This document shows positions 1 through 10,679 of a DNA stretch of 64,000 bases, piece by piece. Made by a program: the position numbers and the translations under genes. Within the stretch, counting starts at the first letter, position 1. Each line of letters starts with the position of its first letter. The notes under the pieces were generated by a model. It saw nothing but the letters and a program-made list of their open reading frames with translations, was not told where the DNA came from and did no database searches. Source of the stretch: Chimonanthus salicifolius (Eukaryota > Streptophyta > Magnoliopsida > Laurales > Calycanthaceae); NCBI GenBank assembly GCA_013350335.1, contig CM023534.1:15222302-15286301 (forward strand). Reading direction: 5' to 3'.

Positions 1-315
1 ATAAACATAATAAAGAGAATCCAATATGCTCATAGAGAGCTTTGGATTTATAAAATTGTGATTGGAGCTTGGAAGGTTTTGAAAACTCAAAGGAGGGAAC
101 AAGTATGAGATAAACCATCTGACTAGACTTTTCACAAGATTTCTTCTTATTTCATCCTTTATTTTTCATTATTTGTGGTTGGCTTATTTTTTGTTTTGTT
201 TTTTCAAAGAATAGTTTTGTGTTTGTTTCTTGAATCTTTGAATTAGTCTTAAGAGAGATCATTAATAACATCAGACGGATAAGAGAATATATAATTTATA
301 TGTACCAACATGAAA
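1..315. other. AT-rich intergenic, nothing recognised
   Basis: No convincing reading frame, tRNA-like box or terminal repeat is visible here. Confidence 0.5.
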
Positions 316-496
316 GAGTTGGAGTGACAGTCAAGAACTTGTTTCCAGAAGTGGAGGTTAGTGTTCGATTCTCACTCTACCGCTATGGGCTACTACTCAT
401 AAAATTATCTATAGTATATACAGATTGAGAGATTTTTACTTACCCTGTAGATTAATCAGTGAGATGTTCCGGACATATTGATCATAAAAAAATACA
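316..496 (+). mobile_element. tRNA-derived SINE, family A (diverged copy)
   Basis: It begins with a GTTGGAGTGACAGTCAAG head, has a B-box-like GTTCGATTCTC at about 362, and ends with a conserved tail region (TAGATTAATCAGTGAGATG, then GGACATATTGATCATAAAAAAA). The same order of blocks recurs at 18033-18222, and the 3' part recurs near 22460, 28090 and 28740. Pol III-type internal promoter boxes and an A-rich end are SINE traits. This copy is clearly mutated. Confidence 0.65.
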
Positions 497-761
497 TACC
501 ATCCCCATGTGCCTTTTACCTGCTCATAGACCTATTTGAGTGGGCCTTTCTCATGGTTCAAATGATGTGTTAAAAAAGTTGGTCGGAATGTAAAAATGTT
601 TGCGTCATATCAGTGCTGTGCAGTGCAGTGTCATGTCGTGTATGGATGTGGAGACATAAAGTGAAGTCTTCTTTGGGAAAAGCCATCAATATTGATTCTG
701 TTTACATACGAAGAATGCCATGGTAGTGATTTTTCACTTTCTGGTTCTCTTATTTAATTAG
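497..761. other. Intergenic, nothing recognised
   Basis: It contains only a short GTGCAGTG/CATGTCGTG repetition near 615-640 and no gene signal. Confidence 0.5.
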
Positions 762-900
762 GGTTGTCATCTTAGCGCGGAAATAATATTTAGGTAATAT
801 GGAATTTTTTGGACTTCTCACTTTGTCATATGTTCGTATAATTTTTTTTGTAAAATCTAACATTCAGAATCAGTGTATCGATCGGATCACTTTCCATTGA
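762..900 (+). mobile_element. Partial MITE, same family as 30510-30903
   Basis: The blocks GGTTGTCATCTTAGCGCGG, GGACTTCTCAC, a GTTCGTATA segment, AACATTCAGAATCAGTG and GATCGGATCACTTTCC appear in the same order as in the left half of the element at 30510-30903. The right half is missing, so this is a truncated copy. Confidence 0.55.
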
Positions 901-1523
901 ATTAAAAAAATCCTCCTTTTTCCTTTTGTAATCACTCTTTTTCTTTTTCTATTTTATTTATTATTTTTATCTACCTTCCTTTTCATTTTATTTTATTACT
1001 ACAGTTGCATTATTGTCGTTGTTCTTGTTGTTGTGTTTTTATTTTTTTATTTTACTTTAATATTAATTACTTCTAGTTCTAATCTCTCTTTTCTACTTTG
1101 ATTTATATTTATTTGTCTCATTTATTTATTTTATGTTAGGTTTATCTTATTTTAGTAATATTGATAGTTTGTCTCTATTTGTAGGCTTCTGCTAGTCTTC
1201 ATATATATTGGGTTTTTTATCCTCTCTTCTCTTTTTACAAGGGTGGGACGTCTAGCAAAATAGTCGATTTCACCTATCTGTTGATTTTTTTGTTTGAGTT
1301 CCTTCTTTTTGTTATCTTCTTTTATGATAGGTTCAATTGGAGGAGAAGAACTTATAATGTCAATTGTAGATGGATGAAATATTGGTTGATGATGATATAA
1401 TGATGAGTTAGATTGAGTTACGATATTTTTGTCATGTCTATCATTAAAATTATGTAAAATGACAAAAAATAGAAATGGAGATTTTAGGATTAGCGTTAGT
1501 GAGTTGAATTGACTTATGACGCC
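901..1523. other. T-rich intergenic stretch
   Basis: Long pyrimidine tracts (TTTTC and TTATTT runs) fill this segment. No gene, SINE or terminal repeat was seen. Confidence 0.5.
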
Positions 1524-2113
1524 TTTTTTTTTTTGCGCGACTTATAGACATCTGGATTTTCTGCCTCTAAACTCTTGATTTTGGATTAAACCAACTATTT
1601 TTGGAAAGAGAGGAACAAAGAGGGAGAGGGATTGGTTCGAATGAATGAGAGTGATTGGTTCGAATGAATGGGGAGAAGGGGATTACCGAACGATTGGGAG
1701 AGGGAGAGGGAGAGGGAGAGGGAGCTGTGAATGAGGGAGGGGAGAGCTGAGAATGAAGGAGACGAAGCCGGAGAGGGAGAGCTTCGAACTAGGGTTTGAG
1801 AATCAGGGAGAGCTTCGAAGGAGGGAGAGGGTTAGGGTTTTGTTGATCGATCGATCGATCGAATGACTGTTTTTATATAAGTTCTCATTTGTTCGAACGA
1901 ACTAAGCTGTTCATTTGAACGAATGAACGTATATATGTCATTCGTTCGAATGAACTAAATTTACACTGATTCATCCGAACGAATGCCGAAATGAACTGGC
2001 AATTCATTCGGATGAGTAAAAATGCAGGGGTATAATGGTAATTTGATCTAGAAATCTAAATCGGGTGTGTAGAGGTAGAAAATCCATATGTCTATAAGTC
2101 GCGCTTTTTTTTT
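1524..2113. mobile_element. Mutator-like non-autonomous element with poly-T target duplication
   Basis: The termini are inverted repeats of about 38 bp, GCGCGACTTATAGACATC at 1535 and its complement ending at 2104. They extend inward over GGATTTTCTGCCTCTA on one side and its near match on the other. The 570-bp body is flanked by T runs of 11 and 9 bases, consistent with a 9-bp MULE target duplication in poly-T. The interior has no transposase. It holds a GGGAGA microsatellite (about 1680-1725), a GATC tetranucleotide run (about 1844-1862) and several palindromic TTCGTTCGAA motifs. Confidence 0.7.
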
Positions 2114-2604
2114 CATGTTGATACTCAATAGTTAAAGTATATAAAATTTGTGTAAAAGTGGCTAAAAATAGAAACAAATAATTTTATAAAGAAATTTGGT
2201 AGATTAAAAAATGGTTAAACAATCATCTAAGTGCAACAATTCCTTTGCTCAGAATGATGTTATATGTAACTTTTGCACACTTTTGAGAAATAAAAATTAG
2301 TTGTTGCATTACTAGGAACTTTTTGAAATTGTTCTTATCAAACCTTGATCTTTTCTTTTTCAAACACATGTATCACTCTTTTTCAATTTTGTGAATTAAA
2401 TTATTTTTGAAATATTTTGAAAAAGTTTCAATTTTTTTGTTTAATCCGAATAAACAAAACCCATTATTTTCTTATAATATGTGAAAAGCCTCAAACGTTT
2501 TATAAGTTCTTTAAAAACAGTCATATTTGAACATAATTGTCAACTCCATCTAAATATAAGAAAGTAAAATAAATATCCTAGGTAAAATCACAAAATTATC
2601 CCTC
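2114..2604. other. AT-rich intergenic, nothing recognised
   Basis: Only homopolymer-rich AT sequence is visible. Confidence 0.5.
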
Positions 2605-2730
2605 AGGGAGTAGCTCAACTAGTAGACACTTTGGCTCAAGAACCAGAGGTCTCAAGTTCGAATCCCACAGTAATTCGATGCCCATGGCTTGCAGGGGCTG
2701 TATGCATCTAACGTTTTATCTAACACCTTT
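2605..2730 (+). mobile_element. tRNA-derived SINE, family B, interrupted by an LTR
   Basis: An A-box-like TAGCTCAACTAGTAG near 2611 and a B box (AAGTTCGAATCCCAC near 2655) precede GATGCCCATGGCTTGCAG. A second copy lies at 23115-23240. In that copy the sequence after GTTTTACACAATTC continues CCTCGTACTC. Here the corresponding CCTTCATACTC occurs only after the LTR at 2731-5944, so the LTR landed inside this SINE. Confidence 0.7.
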
Positions 2731-5700
2731 TGTAATACCCACCCGAATTAGGCGTAGTTTAGCATAATAATCTTTATTAAGCCGGTTAATCTCGAAGATT
2801 ACGGTTAGGGATTTGAGAAAAGCCCAGGTGTGGCCCAATCCGAGCTCGAATGCTCAGTGATCCAGCTCGTCCAGCTGGAGGGGCAAAATGGTAATTTACC
2901 GCTTATTATTATTATTTTATTAATTGTGTTATTATGTGATTATATTATTCTCCTTAGTTAAGGAATTGTATTTCTGATTTTAAAATAATTTTATTTTCAG
3001 AAAATAGTATTTAAAAACTGCTTGTCAAAACCCCGAAAGGGAGAAATAAATATTTTTAAATAGGTTTTGGAAATGAGATAAATTTTGAAACAAGTTTATT
3101 ATGTTAGACCATTTTAGTATGGTCTAGTTTATTCTTTCAAAATCCAAAAATAAGGACTTTAAATTGTTTTATTTAACACAAGCTTAAAACATGTAAATAG
3201 TGTTAAATTATGGTTTTTATTTAAATCAATGATTTTCAGTGAGTTTTAAATCTCCAAATTTTTATGGTGATTAGAGTTTTTAAAACCCAACTTATCTGTA
3301 AGGTTGGATTAAATTTGTGAGTTTTTAAAATCATGTTTTTAGTTAAAAATCAGCTTTTTTTTTATCAAAACAGGGACTTATTTGCAAAATCAAAACTGTT
3401 GGAGGACTTATCTGCAAACAACCCAAAAACAGTATGGTTACTGTTTCAAACGTAAGCCGCAGCTGCATTGTAGTGGCCATCCGGCCACCATCCACAGGTT
3501 GATTTTCTATAAATTGCCCTCAGATGAGTTGATCTCCTCCCACACCTTCATCTCTTCTCTCTCAATCTCTCTGTTCTCTGTGAAAAACCAGTCGAGCCCC
3601 CTTCCTAGCCTCTGTTTCTTCTCAGTTTTATCACCCGTAAGCTTTAAAGGAAAGCTTTTCAAAAATCAGATTTTCAAACCAGGAACTCGAGTGAAGGTAA
3701 CCACTGTGTTCCTCTTTCAATTCCAGTCGGTTTAGAATTGAGAAAAACTGATTTTGGCTAAGATTTGAGTGTGTGAAACCATTTTAAAGTTTAAGGAAAA
3801 GCCTGATTTTCTTTGTATTAGTGTAGGTTTTGTTTTAAAATCTACTGGCCTGCTGGGTTTTAAAACTCTTGATCACTTCCTATGGAAAGAGGACTCCCGG
3901 AGGAGTCCATCGGACCGGCTAGATGTGGAAACTGAATCCGAAAAACCCACTGTTTCCAGATTCATATTTCACACAGGGACTGCCCGTCACTGTCTGCTGT
4001 TGCAGACAGTGGAGGAAAACGGCTCTCGGAAGGTCCGAAGTCGATCTTCGGACGGTTCGAGGGTCACACCCTTCGGACGGTCCGAGAGGACCCCTCGGAT
4101 GTTCCGAGCTTCACTCGAAGAGCTCGAGGCTAGCCAGACTTGCCCGGATGTTTCGAACCGAGTTCGGAAGGACCGAACCCTACTCAGATGGTCCGAGCCT
4201 CTCTTAGCATGTTCCGAGACGCCAGACCCACCGAGACCCCTTTTTCGATTTCTTTTGGTTCGGAAGGACCTTCGGATGGTCCAAGACCTAATCTTCGGAC
4301 GATCCAAAGCCAGACCCACAGTCCGAGGTCAGTGACTAATTTAGGCAGTGGTTCGGATGATCCGAAGCCATAGTACCTGGTTCCGAGGGACCTAGTTTTT
4401 AAGTGTAAACTCTTGATTTTTTTGATGTTGCATGTAATGTTATTACCCATTTAATAATTTAAAAATGTACTAACCCTCTTCTCTTATTAATATAATGTAT
4501 TACTATTGTATTCACTTCCAAGCCAACTCTATTGGTTGGGCACTGAGTGACTTCACTTCCAGGCCGACGCTATATTTGTCGGGCACTGAGTGACCTCGAG
4601 GCTTACTCAACATGTCAAATTTGGTCCTATCCAGAAGACAACCGAGAAGTGACCTGAGTATCTAGACCTAACTCAATAAGTCAATCTGGTCATGCCTAGA
4701 AAACAATATGAGTTTTGGACTGAGCACCCTATTATTATATACTGTGGATTATTGTAACTTAAAATTGTTAGAAACCAAGTAGGAAACTCAATTCCATATA
4801 CCTTAGAGATTTTTGGAAAACAAGTATGGTCTTGAAATACTACTTGTGTGTATGCATTTTTAATGCTATGTGTGTTGACTTATAATTGATTGTGCACTTG
4901 TTTGTTTGTTGAACAGAGACCGCGATACCACACATTTACGGTGAGGAAACTTAACTTTGCAGTAGGTATGAACAAGTTTTTATTATGATGGATCTTGAGG
5001 AATGAGTGGATTCAGATTTGATGAACCCACCCATGTACCTAGATATGATGCATTGTTGTAAGAAGTGCTTAAGTTAATTGTGAAATTCTTATGATGTTGA
5101 TCATATGAGATATGTAATACTGCTTCCACGTGCCCTTGACTATTGAACCAATATTGACCATACGTGTGAGATGGTTTACGTCTACTGGACCATGGGTGTC
5201 GATAGTTGCTGACTTGAGGAAGTGTCAGTATCGACTATGTGAGAGCTGGAGATGTACTTGGAAGGATGTATTTTGACCGTGTCGGGACTCAATACAATGG
5301 TCTCAGCGTAGTATGTAGGCGTTACGTTGGATGACAGCAGTATTGGAAGAGATGATGAAATGTGGAATGATAATGAGATTATACTTGAATTTGTTATCAA
5401 GCATAAAGTATTATATTGCAACTGTTGATTATTTGCTAACCTGTTGTTTACTTAAAACTCCACTATTATATTTCCTTCACTAGACTAGTTAGCTCACCCC
5501 ACTCACCTTTCAAGAGATAAACCCGAGGAGGAGAACCCTCTGTTTGAAGCTTAGGGTGGAAAGTTGCGATGTTGCTTTGGGATTCCCACTGAGGGGAATA
5601 CCCTTATGTTTGCTTTCTGATTCTTGGAACCATTCGTTTTTGTAAAGTACCGTGTATGGTATTTGATTTGTGTTAATGTGATGTACTAAGACTACCATGT

Positions 5701-5944
5701 ATCCGTAGTTACTCTGATGATGTTTTAATCATAATTTAGTGTTGGAATTATGTGTTCATTGTTGTATGATTGTGTTTATGTTGGGTAGACTTATGGTATA
5801 GTTTGAATCCACATGATTAGATCATGTGCGACCTTTGGGCCTAACTGTTGATTCAGCCCAGTTAAACTTCTTGAGTGTCGTCTTAGTTTAAAAAAAAAAA
5901 ATCAGTCGCGTTCCAGGGCCCACCCTTTGGGTCGGGGCGTGACA
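2731..5944 (+). mobile_element. Solo LTR, left arm of inverted LTR pair
   Basis: A 3.2-kb block starts TGTAATACCC and ends GGGTCGGGGCGTGACA, the TG...CA ends of plant LTRs. The flanking 5 bp are CCTTT (2726-2730) and CCTTC (5945-5949), a target duplication with one mismatch. A promoter-like CTATAAATT lies near 3509, followed by a CT-rich leader. There is no protease, integrase, reverse transcriptase or second LTR, so it reads as a solo LTR. Family (Ty3 or Ty1) is not decidable; LTR length above 3 kb favours a Ty3/gypsy group. The short frames inside are broken and not conserved. Confidence 0.72.
4020..4385. repeat. TCGGA(N)TCCGA palindromic subrepeats inside left LTR
   Basis: At least four imperfect copies of a 13-bp palindrome of the form TCGGANNNTCCGA are packed here (TCGGAAGGTCCGA, TCGGACGGTCCGA, TCGGATGTTCCGA, TCGGATGATCCGA), along with many half-sites. 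The block is far more GC-rich than its surroundings. The inverted arm has the same array at about 7480-7840. Confidence 0.75.
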
Positions 5945-5955
5945 CCTTCATACTC

Positions 5956-8900
5956 AAAGGGTGGGCCAATATCGGACCCGAAGGGTGGGCCCAGAACGCG
6001 CCTGATTTTTTTTTTTTTTATAAGTAAACTAAACCAAATCACACGCATTCTAATTGGGCCGGATCAACAGTTGGGTCCAAGGGTCACACATGATCCCATC
6101 ATGTGGACTCAAACATGTACCATATGCCTATCCCATAAAAATAGACATTAATGATAATAATGCATCTCATGATCAAATAAAATCCATCTATTGATTCATC
6201 ATTCATGTCACAACAAAAAGACTACAGCAACGTTGTAGTCTTGATACATAATGTTACAAAAGCCAAAGGTTCCAAGAACCAGAAAACACAAATAAGGGTA
6301 TTTCCCCTTCAGGGAAATCCCAAACCACCGTCGCAGCCAAACCACCCTACGCATGGAAGAGAGGGTCCTCCTCCTCGGGTTCATCGCCTGAAAGATGAGT
6401 GGTGTGAGCTAACTAGCCCACTGAAGGAAATATAACAATGCATTTTAAGTAAAATAACAAGTTAGCAACAGTTCAATAATATCACATGCTTGATAACAAT
6501 AAGCATAATCTCATATAAATCATCAACATCATCAATTTCTGCTATCATCCACCGTAACGCTTGCCGACTACGCTAAGACCAGTATTAAGTCCCGACACGG
6601 TCAAAATACATCCTTACAAGTACATCTCCAGCTCTGACTTAGCCGATACTGATACCCTCAAGTCAACAACTGACGACAACATAGTCCGCCCATGGTCCAG
6701 TAGACATAAACCATCTCTCATATGGCCGATATTGGTTCAATTGCCCAGGTACGTGGAAGCAGTCTTACATACTCATACGATCAATATCGTAATTGCATCA
6801 TGTCTAGACACATGAGTGGGTTCATCAAAACTGAAACCACTCATTGCTCAATACTAATCTCATCATAAAACCTGTTTACAAAATCTGTAGAGTTAAGTTC
6901 CCTCACCGTGAGGTGTGGTTTACGCGGTCTCTGTTTAAACAACACACAAGTGCACATACATCCACACAAGCAGTATTTGAAAATTATACGTTTTCCCAAA
7001 AATATCCAGGGTTCATGGAATTGAGTCTCCTACTTGATTTCTCTCCTTTTTAAATTATCATAATCCACAATATAATAATAAATAAAAAAGGGCTCAGTCC
7101 AAAACTCATATTGTCTTCTGGGCATTGACCAGATTGACTTATTGAGTTAGGTGTAGATCCTCGGGTCACTTCTCGGTTGTCTTCTAGATAGGACCAGATC
7201 TGACATTTTGAGTAGGCCTCGAGGTTACCCAGTGCCCGACTATATAGTGTCGGCCTAAAAGTGAATCACTCAGTGCCCGACTAATAGGGTAGGTCTGGAA
7301 GCGGATACAGTAGTATTTACACTATAAGTAATAAGAGAAAAGGGACTAGTGTAAATTTTAATTAACAAAAGGGGTATTAATCATCAAAACACATCATTAA
7401 CTATAGTCAAGCAAGATTAGACATCAATAACAATATTTTATCACTTTAAAAATTGGGTCCCTCGGAATATACCTCGGAACTAGGTACAGTGGCTTCGGAT
7501 CATCCGAACCACACTAAACTAAGTCACTAACCTCGGATCATGGGTCTGACTTCGGATCGTCCGAAGGTTGGATCTTAGACCTTCCGAAGTCCATCCGAAC
7601 CGAAAAACAGAGAAACCAAGTCTCGGTGGGTCTGTATGCCTCGTAACGTCCGAAGTCTGGGTTCGGAACGTCCGAGCGGGTTCGGTCCTTCCAAGCTCGC
7701 CTCGGTGCGTCCGAAAGGGTCTGGCCTGCCTCGGGCGTAACTGGGCTTCAGGTGAAGCTATCGGATCATCCGAAAGTTCGGACATTCTGAAGAACGGCTC
7801 TCGGACCTTCCGAGAGTCTTCTTCCTCCACTGTCTGCACAGCAGACAGTGACGACAGTCGGGCAGTGAAATGTGATCCCGGAAATGGAGGTCTCCCGGAC
7901 TCGGTTTTCACATCCGTCTGGTCTGATGGACTCCTCTGGGAGTCCTCTTTCCATAGGGAATGGTTTGGAGCCTTGAAGCTCACTGAGTCATCCGATTTAA
8001 ACAGTGAAAGATCACGGGTACATGAAACCCATGGTTTTTTCTTAGATTTAAAACTGGTTTTTCTCACTGAAAATAGAGTCAAAATTTGATTTTCTGAATT
8101 CAAAACCGATTGAAATTTGAAAAGGAATGCAACCTTTGCTGATGTTCCTGGTTTGAAAATCTGGATTTTGAAATCCTTCCCTCTAAGCTTACGGTGACTG
8201 ATAAACAGAGAAGGAACAGAGGCTAGAAAGGGTCGGTCGGTCTGGGTTTATAGAGACAAGAGAAGAGAAGAAGATTTGGGAGTCAAAACCGATGGGGAAG
8301 GGCTGAATTTATAGGAATTCAGCAGGGGAGAGAGGCCGGAAACCCGCTGCGCATGCAGCGACTATGGGACAGGACGACGGGAATCATCATTCGCCGGTTA
8401 GTTGCGGATAAGCCCTCTGGGATTTCTAATTTTGCAAATAAGTCCCTGATTTGATAAAAAAACTCGATTTTTAACTAAACATAAGATTTTGAAAATTAAA
8501 AGTCTTGATCCAACCTTACAGATAAGTTGGGTTTTGAAAACCTTGATTACCATAGAAATTTTGGAATTTAAATCTTAATAAAAATCATTTATTTAAATAA
8601 AAATCATAATTTACCAATAATTACTTAAATAAACAAATGTAAAAATAACTAATTTAGAAACCTCATTTTGAAGTAAAATGAAATAACTAGATCATTCTCA
8701 AAATGGTCTAACACTACATACCATTTTCAAAATTTATCTCTTTTCCGAAATTATTTAAAATAATTAAAACTCTCTTTCGGGGTTTTGACGGACGGGTTTT
8801 AAGTACCATTTTCTGAAAATAAAATCATTTTAAAATCAGAAATGCAAATCCTTCATTAAGGAGAATATTATCCACCAATAATATTCACATAACAATATAA

Positions 8901-9097
8901 TTTATAAAATCATAACTAAAAGCGGTAAATTACCAAAATGCCCCTCCAGCTCGAAGAGCTGGATCACTGAGATCACGAGCTCGGATTGGGCCACACTTGG
9001 GACTTTTCCTCAAAACCCTGACCGAAATCCTTGAGATTAACCGGTTAAACAAGAATTATTAAGCTAAGACATGCCTAATCTGGGGCAGGGTATTACA
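5956..9097 (-). mobile_element. Solo LTR-like right arm, inverted copy of 2731-5944
   Basis: Read on the minus strand this starts TGTAATACCC at 9097 and follows the left LTR block by block: the CCAGCTCG region near 8945, the pyrimidine leader near 8200-8300, a TATA-like CTATAAATT at about 8310-8318, the TCGGA/TCCGA array, the AATCAG and GGGCCCACCC end. Its far end departs from the left copy after GGGTC, so the last bases are lost or rearranged and no clean target duplication is visible. The arms differ at many positions, so they are old or separate insertions. Confidence 0.68.
7480..7840. repeat. TCGGA(N)TCCGA subrepeats in right LTR
   Basis: The inverted counterpart of the array at 4020-4385, with TCGGATCATCCGA, TCGGATCGTCCGA and several TCGGACSTTCCGA-like half-palindromes. 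Confidence 0.7.
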
Positions 9098-9793
9098 TGT
9101 GGGACTAGGGAAAGTAACTTTGGAGGTTAGGAATCAAGCTCTACTATTCAAATGATGTTGAAGATTTATTAGAGAGAGAAGCTCTATGGAGAAGGGTACT
9201 TGCTCAATGTATGAATTAGAGAGAGAGAGACCACTAAAAGAAATATTTCCAAGGTTTTATAGGGCAGGTGTATAATAAACAAGCAAGGGTTCAAGATTAT
9301 TACAAAATAAAAGGGGAAGTTACTATAAGTTTTTTATTGGGATATCTCAATTACAAAATAAAAAGAATAAATAATAAGTAAATCCTAAGGAAAATGGCTA
9401 AACTACCCCTAACCTAATACTAAGAACACACTTACAAATAGCATTACAATACAAACTCTAATAGTTACTGTTTGGGATATACAGTTCAGACTGCTAAAGG
9501 AGTATGAAAGAGTTACTTTTTATCGACTTAAGCTCATGCTCCGAGAATTCACAACATTGAGAGAAGAGGAAGATGAGAGAATTTGAGTGGGTGCCTCATT
9601 AAGAGCTTTCTCAGTGAAAGAAGTGGTTAATCTCACAATTTCTGACCCTTCCACCTGATTTGATGTCTCCTCATATGCCTGGAATGGCATGCCCCCTCTA
9701 AGAGTACAAATTTTTGTATGGTGTGCCCTAAAAGGTAAAATTCCTTCTAGAAAAGAACTACTAAGAATAGAAGTGTCGAGATCGGAATAGGAT
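9098..9793. other. Intergenic, nothing firmly recognised
   Basis: There is a GAGAGA run near 9220 and AT-rich sequence. A 94-codon minus-strand frame at 9520-9804 has no recognisable motif and is not annotated. Confidence 0.45.
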
Positions 9794-9960
9794 ATCAATT
9801 GCATCCTATGCGGTAGGCACGAGGAGAATGTGGATCACCTTTTTGTGACTTTTCCTGTTAGCGCACTATATGGAAGGAGAGGAATGCAAGGATCTTCGAG
9901 GGCAAAGTATCTCAGAAGAGTGAGATCATCTTGAGTGCTAGATGAAGGTTGTACATGTGG
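9794..9960 (+). pseudogene. LINE C-terminal zinc-finger (zf-RVT) fragment
   Basis: The frame from 9794 reads INCILCGRHEENVDHLF, the CxxC...H...H pattern of the zinc-binding domain that follows reverse transcriptase in plant non-LTR elements. After a frameshift near 9875 it continues as ERRNARIFEGKVSQKSEIIL, typical of the same region. Only this 3' piece of a LINE survives; no catalytic residues are present. Confidence 0.7.
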
Positions 9961-10185
9961 TAAATAGGACAAATTCAAATTCTATTAACCCCTTTTTAAA
10001 CATTACTTATTCAACCCAATGAGTAAAATAATCGAACACATTATATGCAGCAAATCAAATACATGCAATCAACAATAAGCGAAGGTAATAGAAACACGCC
10101 ACAAACAACTATACTTGTGCACAATATTTATAGCAGGTTCGATTTAAACAAACATACGTCCACTCTTAGAATCACCCAACCTTGG

Positions 10186-10381
10186 TATAATACCCTGCTC
10201 CAAAAAGTCCCACATTGTTAGTGGCATTGGAAGTTCCCTGGTATATAAGTAGTGACCTTCCTCCTTCTAGCACAAGGCCTTTTGGGAGCAACAGTGGGTT
10301 GGCTCGCCAAAGCAAAGTCTTACGGGTCCGTGTGTAGGCCTAAAGCAGGACAATATTGTGCTAGCGGGACGAGTCATTACA
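10186..10381 (+). repeat. 5' LTR of TRIM copy 1
   Basis: A 196-bp LTR. A TATATAAG promoter-like motif at about 10240 lies mid-LTR. It is nearly identical to 10480-10674, so the insertion is fairly young. Confidence 0.88.
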
Positions 10382-10479
10382 AATGGTATCAGAGAATGGT
10401 TCAACTCTCTGTTGAGGGTGTGGGCTTGGTTGCTCTGTGTGTAGAGCCAAGGACGGCTCTGGCTTTAAGGGAGGTAGAT

Positions 10480-10674
10480 TGTAATACCCTGCTCCAAAAA
10501 GTCCCACATTGCTAGTGGCATTGGAAGTTCCCTGGTATATAAGTAGTGACCTTCCTCCTTCTAGCACAAGGCCTTTTGGGAGCAACAGTGGGTTGGCTCG
10601 CTAAAGCAAAGCCGTGCAGGTCCGTGTGTAGGCCCAAAGCGGACAATATTGTGCTAGTGGGACGGGTCATTACA
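10480..10674 (+). repeat. 3' LTR of TRIM copy 1
   Basis: A 195-bp LTR beginning TGTAATACCCTGCTCC and ending ATTACA, directly followed by the CTTGG target duplication. Confidence 0.88.
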
Positions 10675-10679
10675 CTTGG

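Larger units (their letters stand above)
10186..10674 (+). mobile_element. TRIM retrotransposon, complete copy 1
   Basis: Two direct repeats of about 195 bp (10186-10381 and 10480-10674) flank a 98-bp interior. The repeats begin TRTAATACCCTGCTCC and end GGTCATTACA. The interior opens with TGGTATCAGAG at 10384-10394, complementary to the initiator-Met tRNA 3' end (primer-binding site), and closes with the purine tract AAGGGAGGTAGAT at 10467-10479. The target duplication CTTGG is exact (10181-10185 and 10675-10679). The size, absence of coding sequence and intact ends define a terminal-repeat retrotransposon in miniature. The first LTR has TA for TG at its first two bases. Confidence 0.9.

Noticed and set aside
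3769..4335. 188-codon open frame within the left LTR and its shadows
   Set aside because: It is the GC-rich TCGGA/TCCGA array read as protein; several frames and both strands are open, and the inverted copy does not keep the same protein.
7519..8103. 194-codon minus frame in the right LTR
   Set aside because: Counterpart of the above; low similarity at protein level and no domain.
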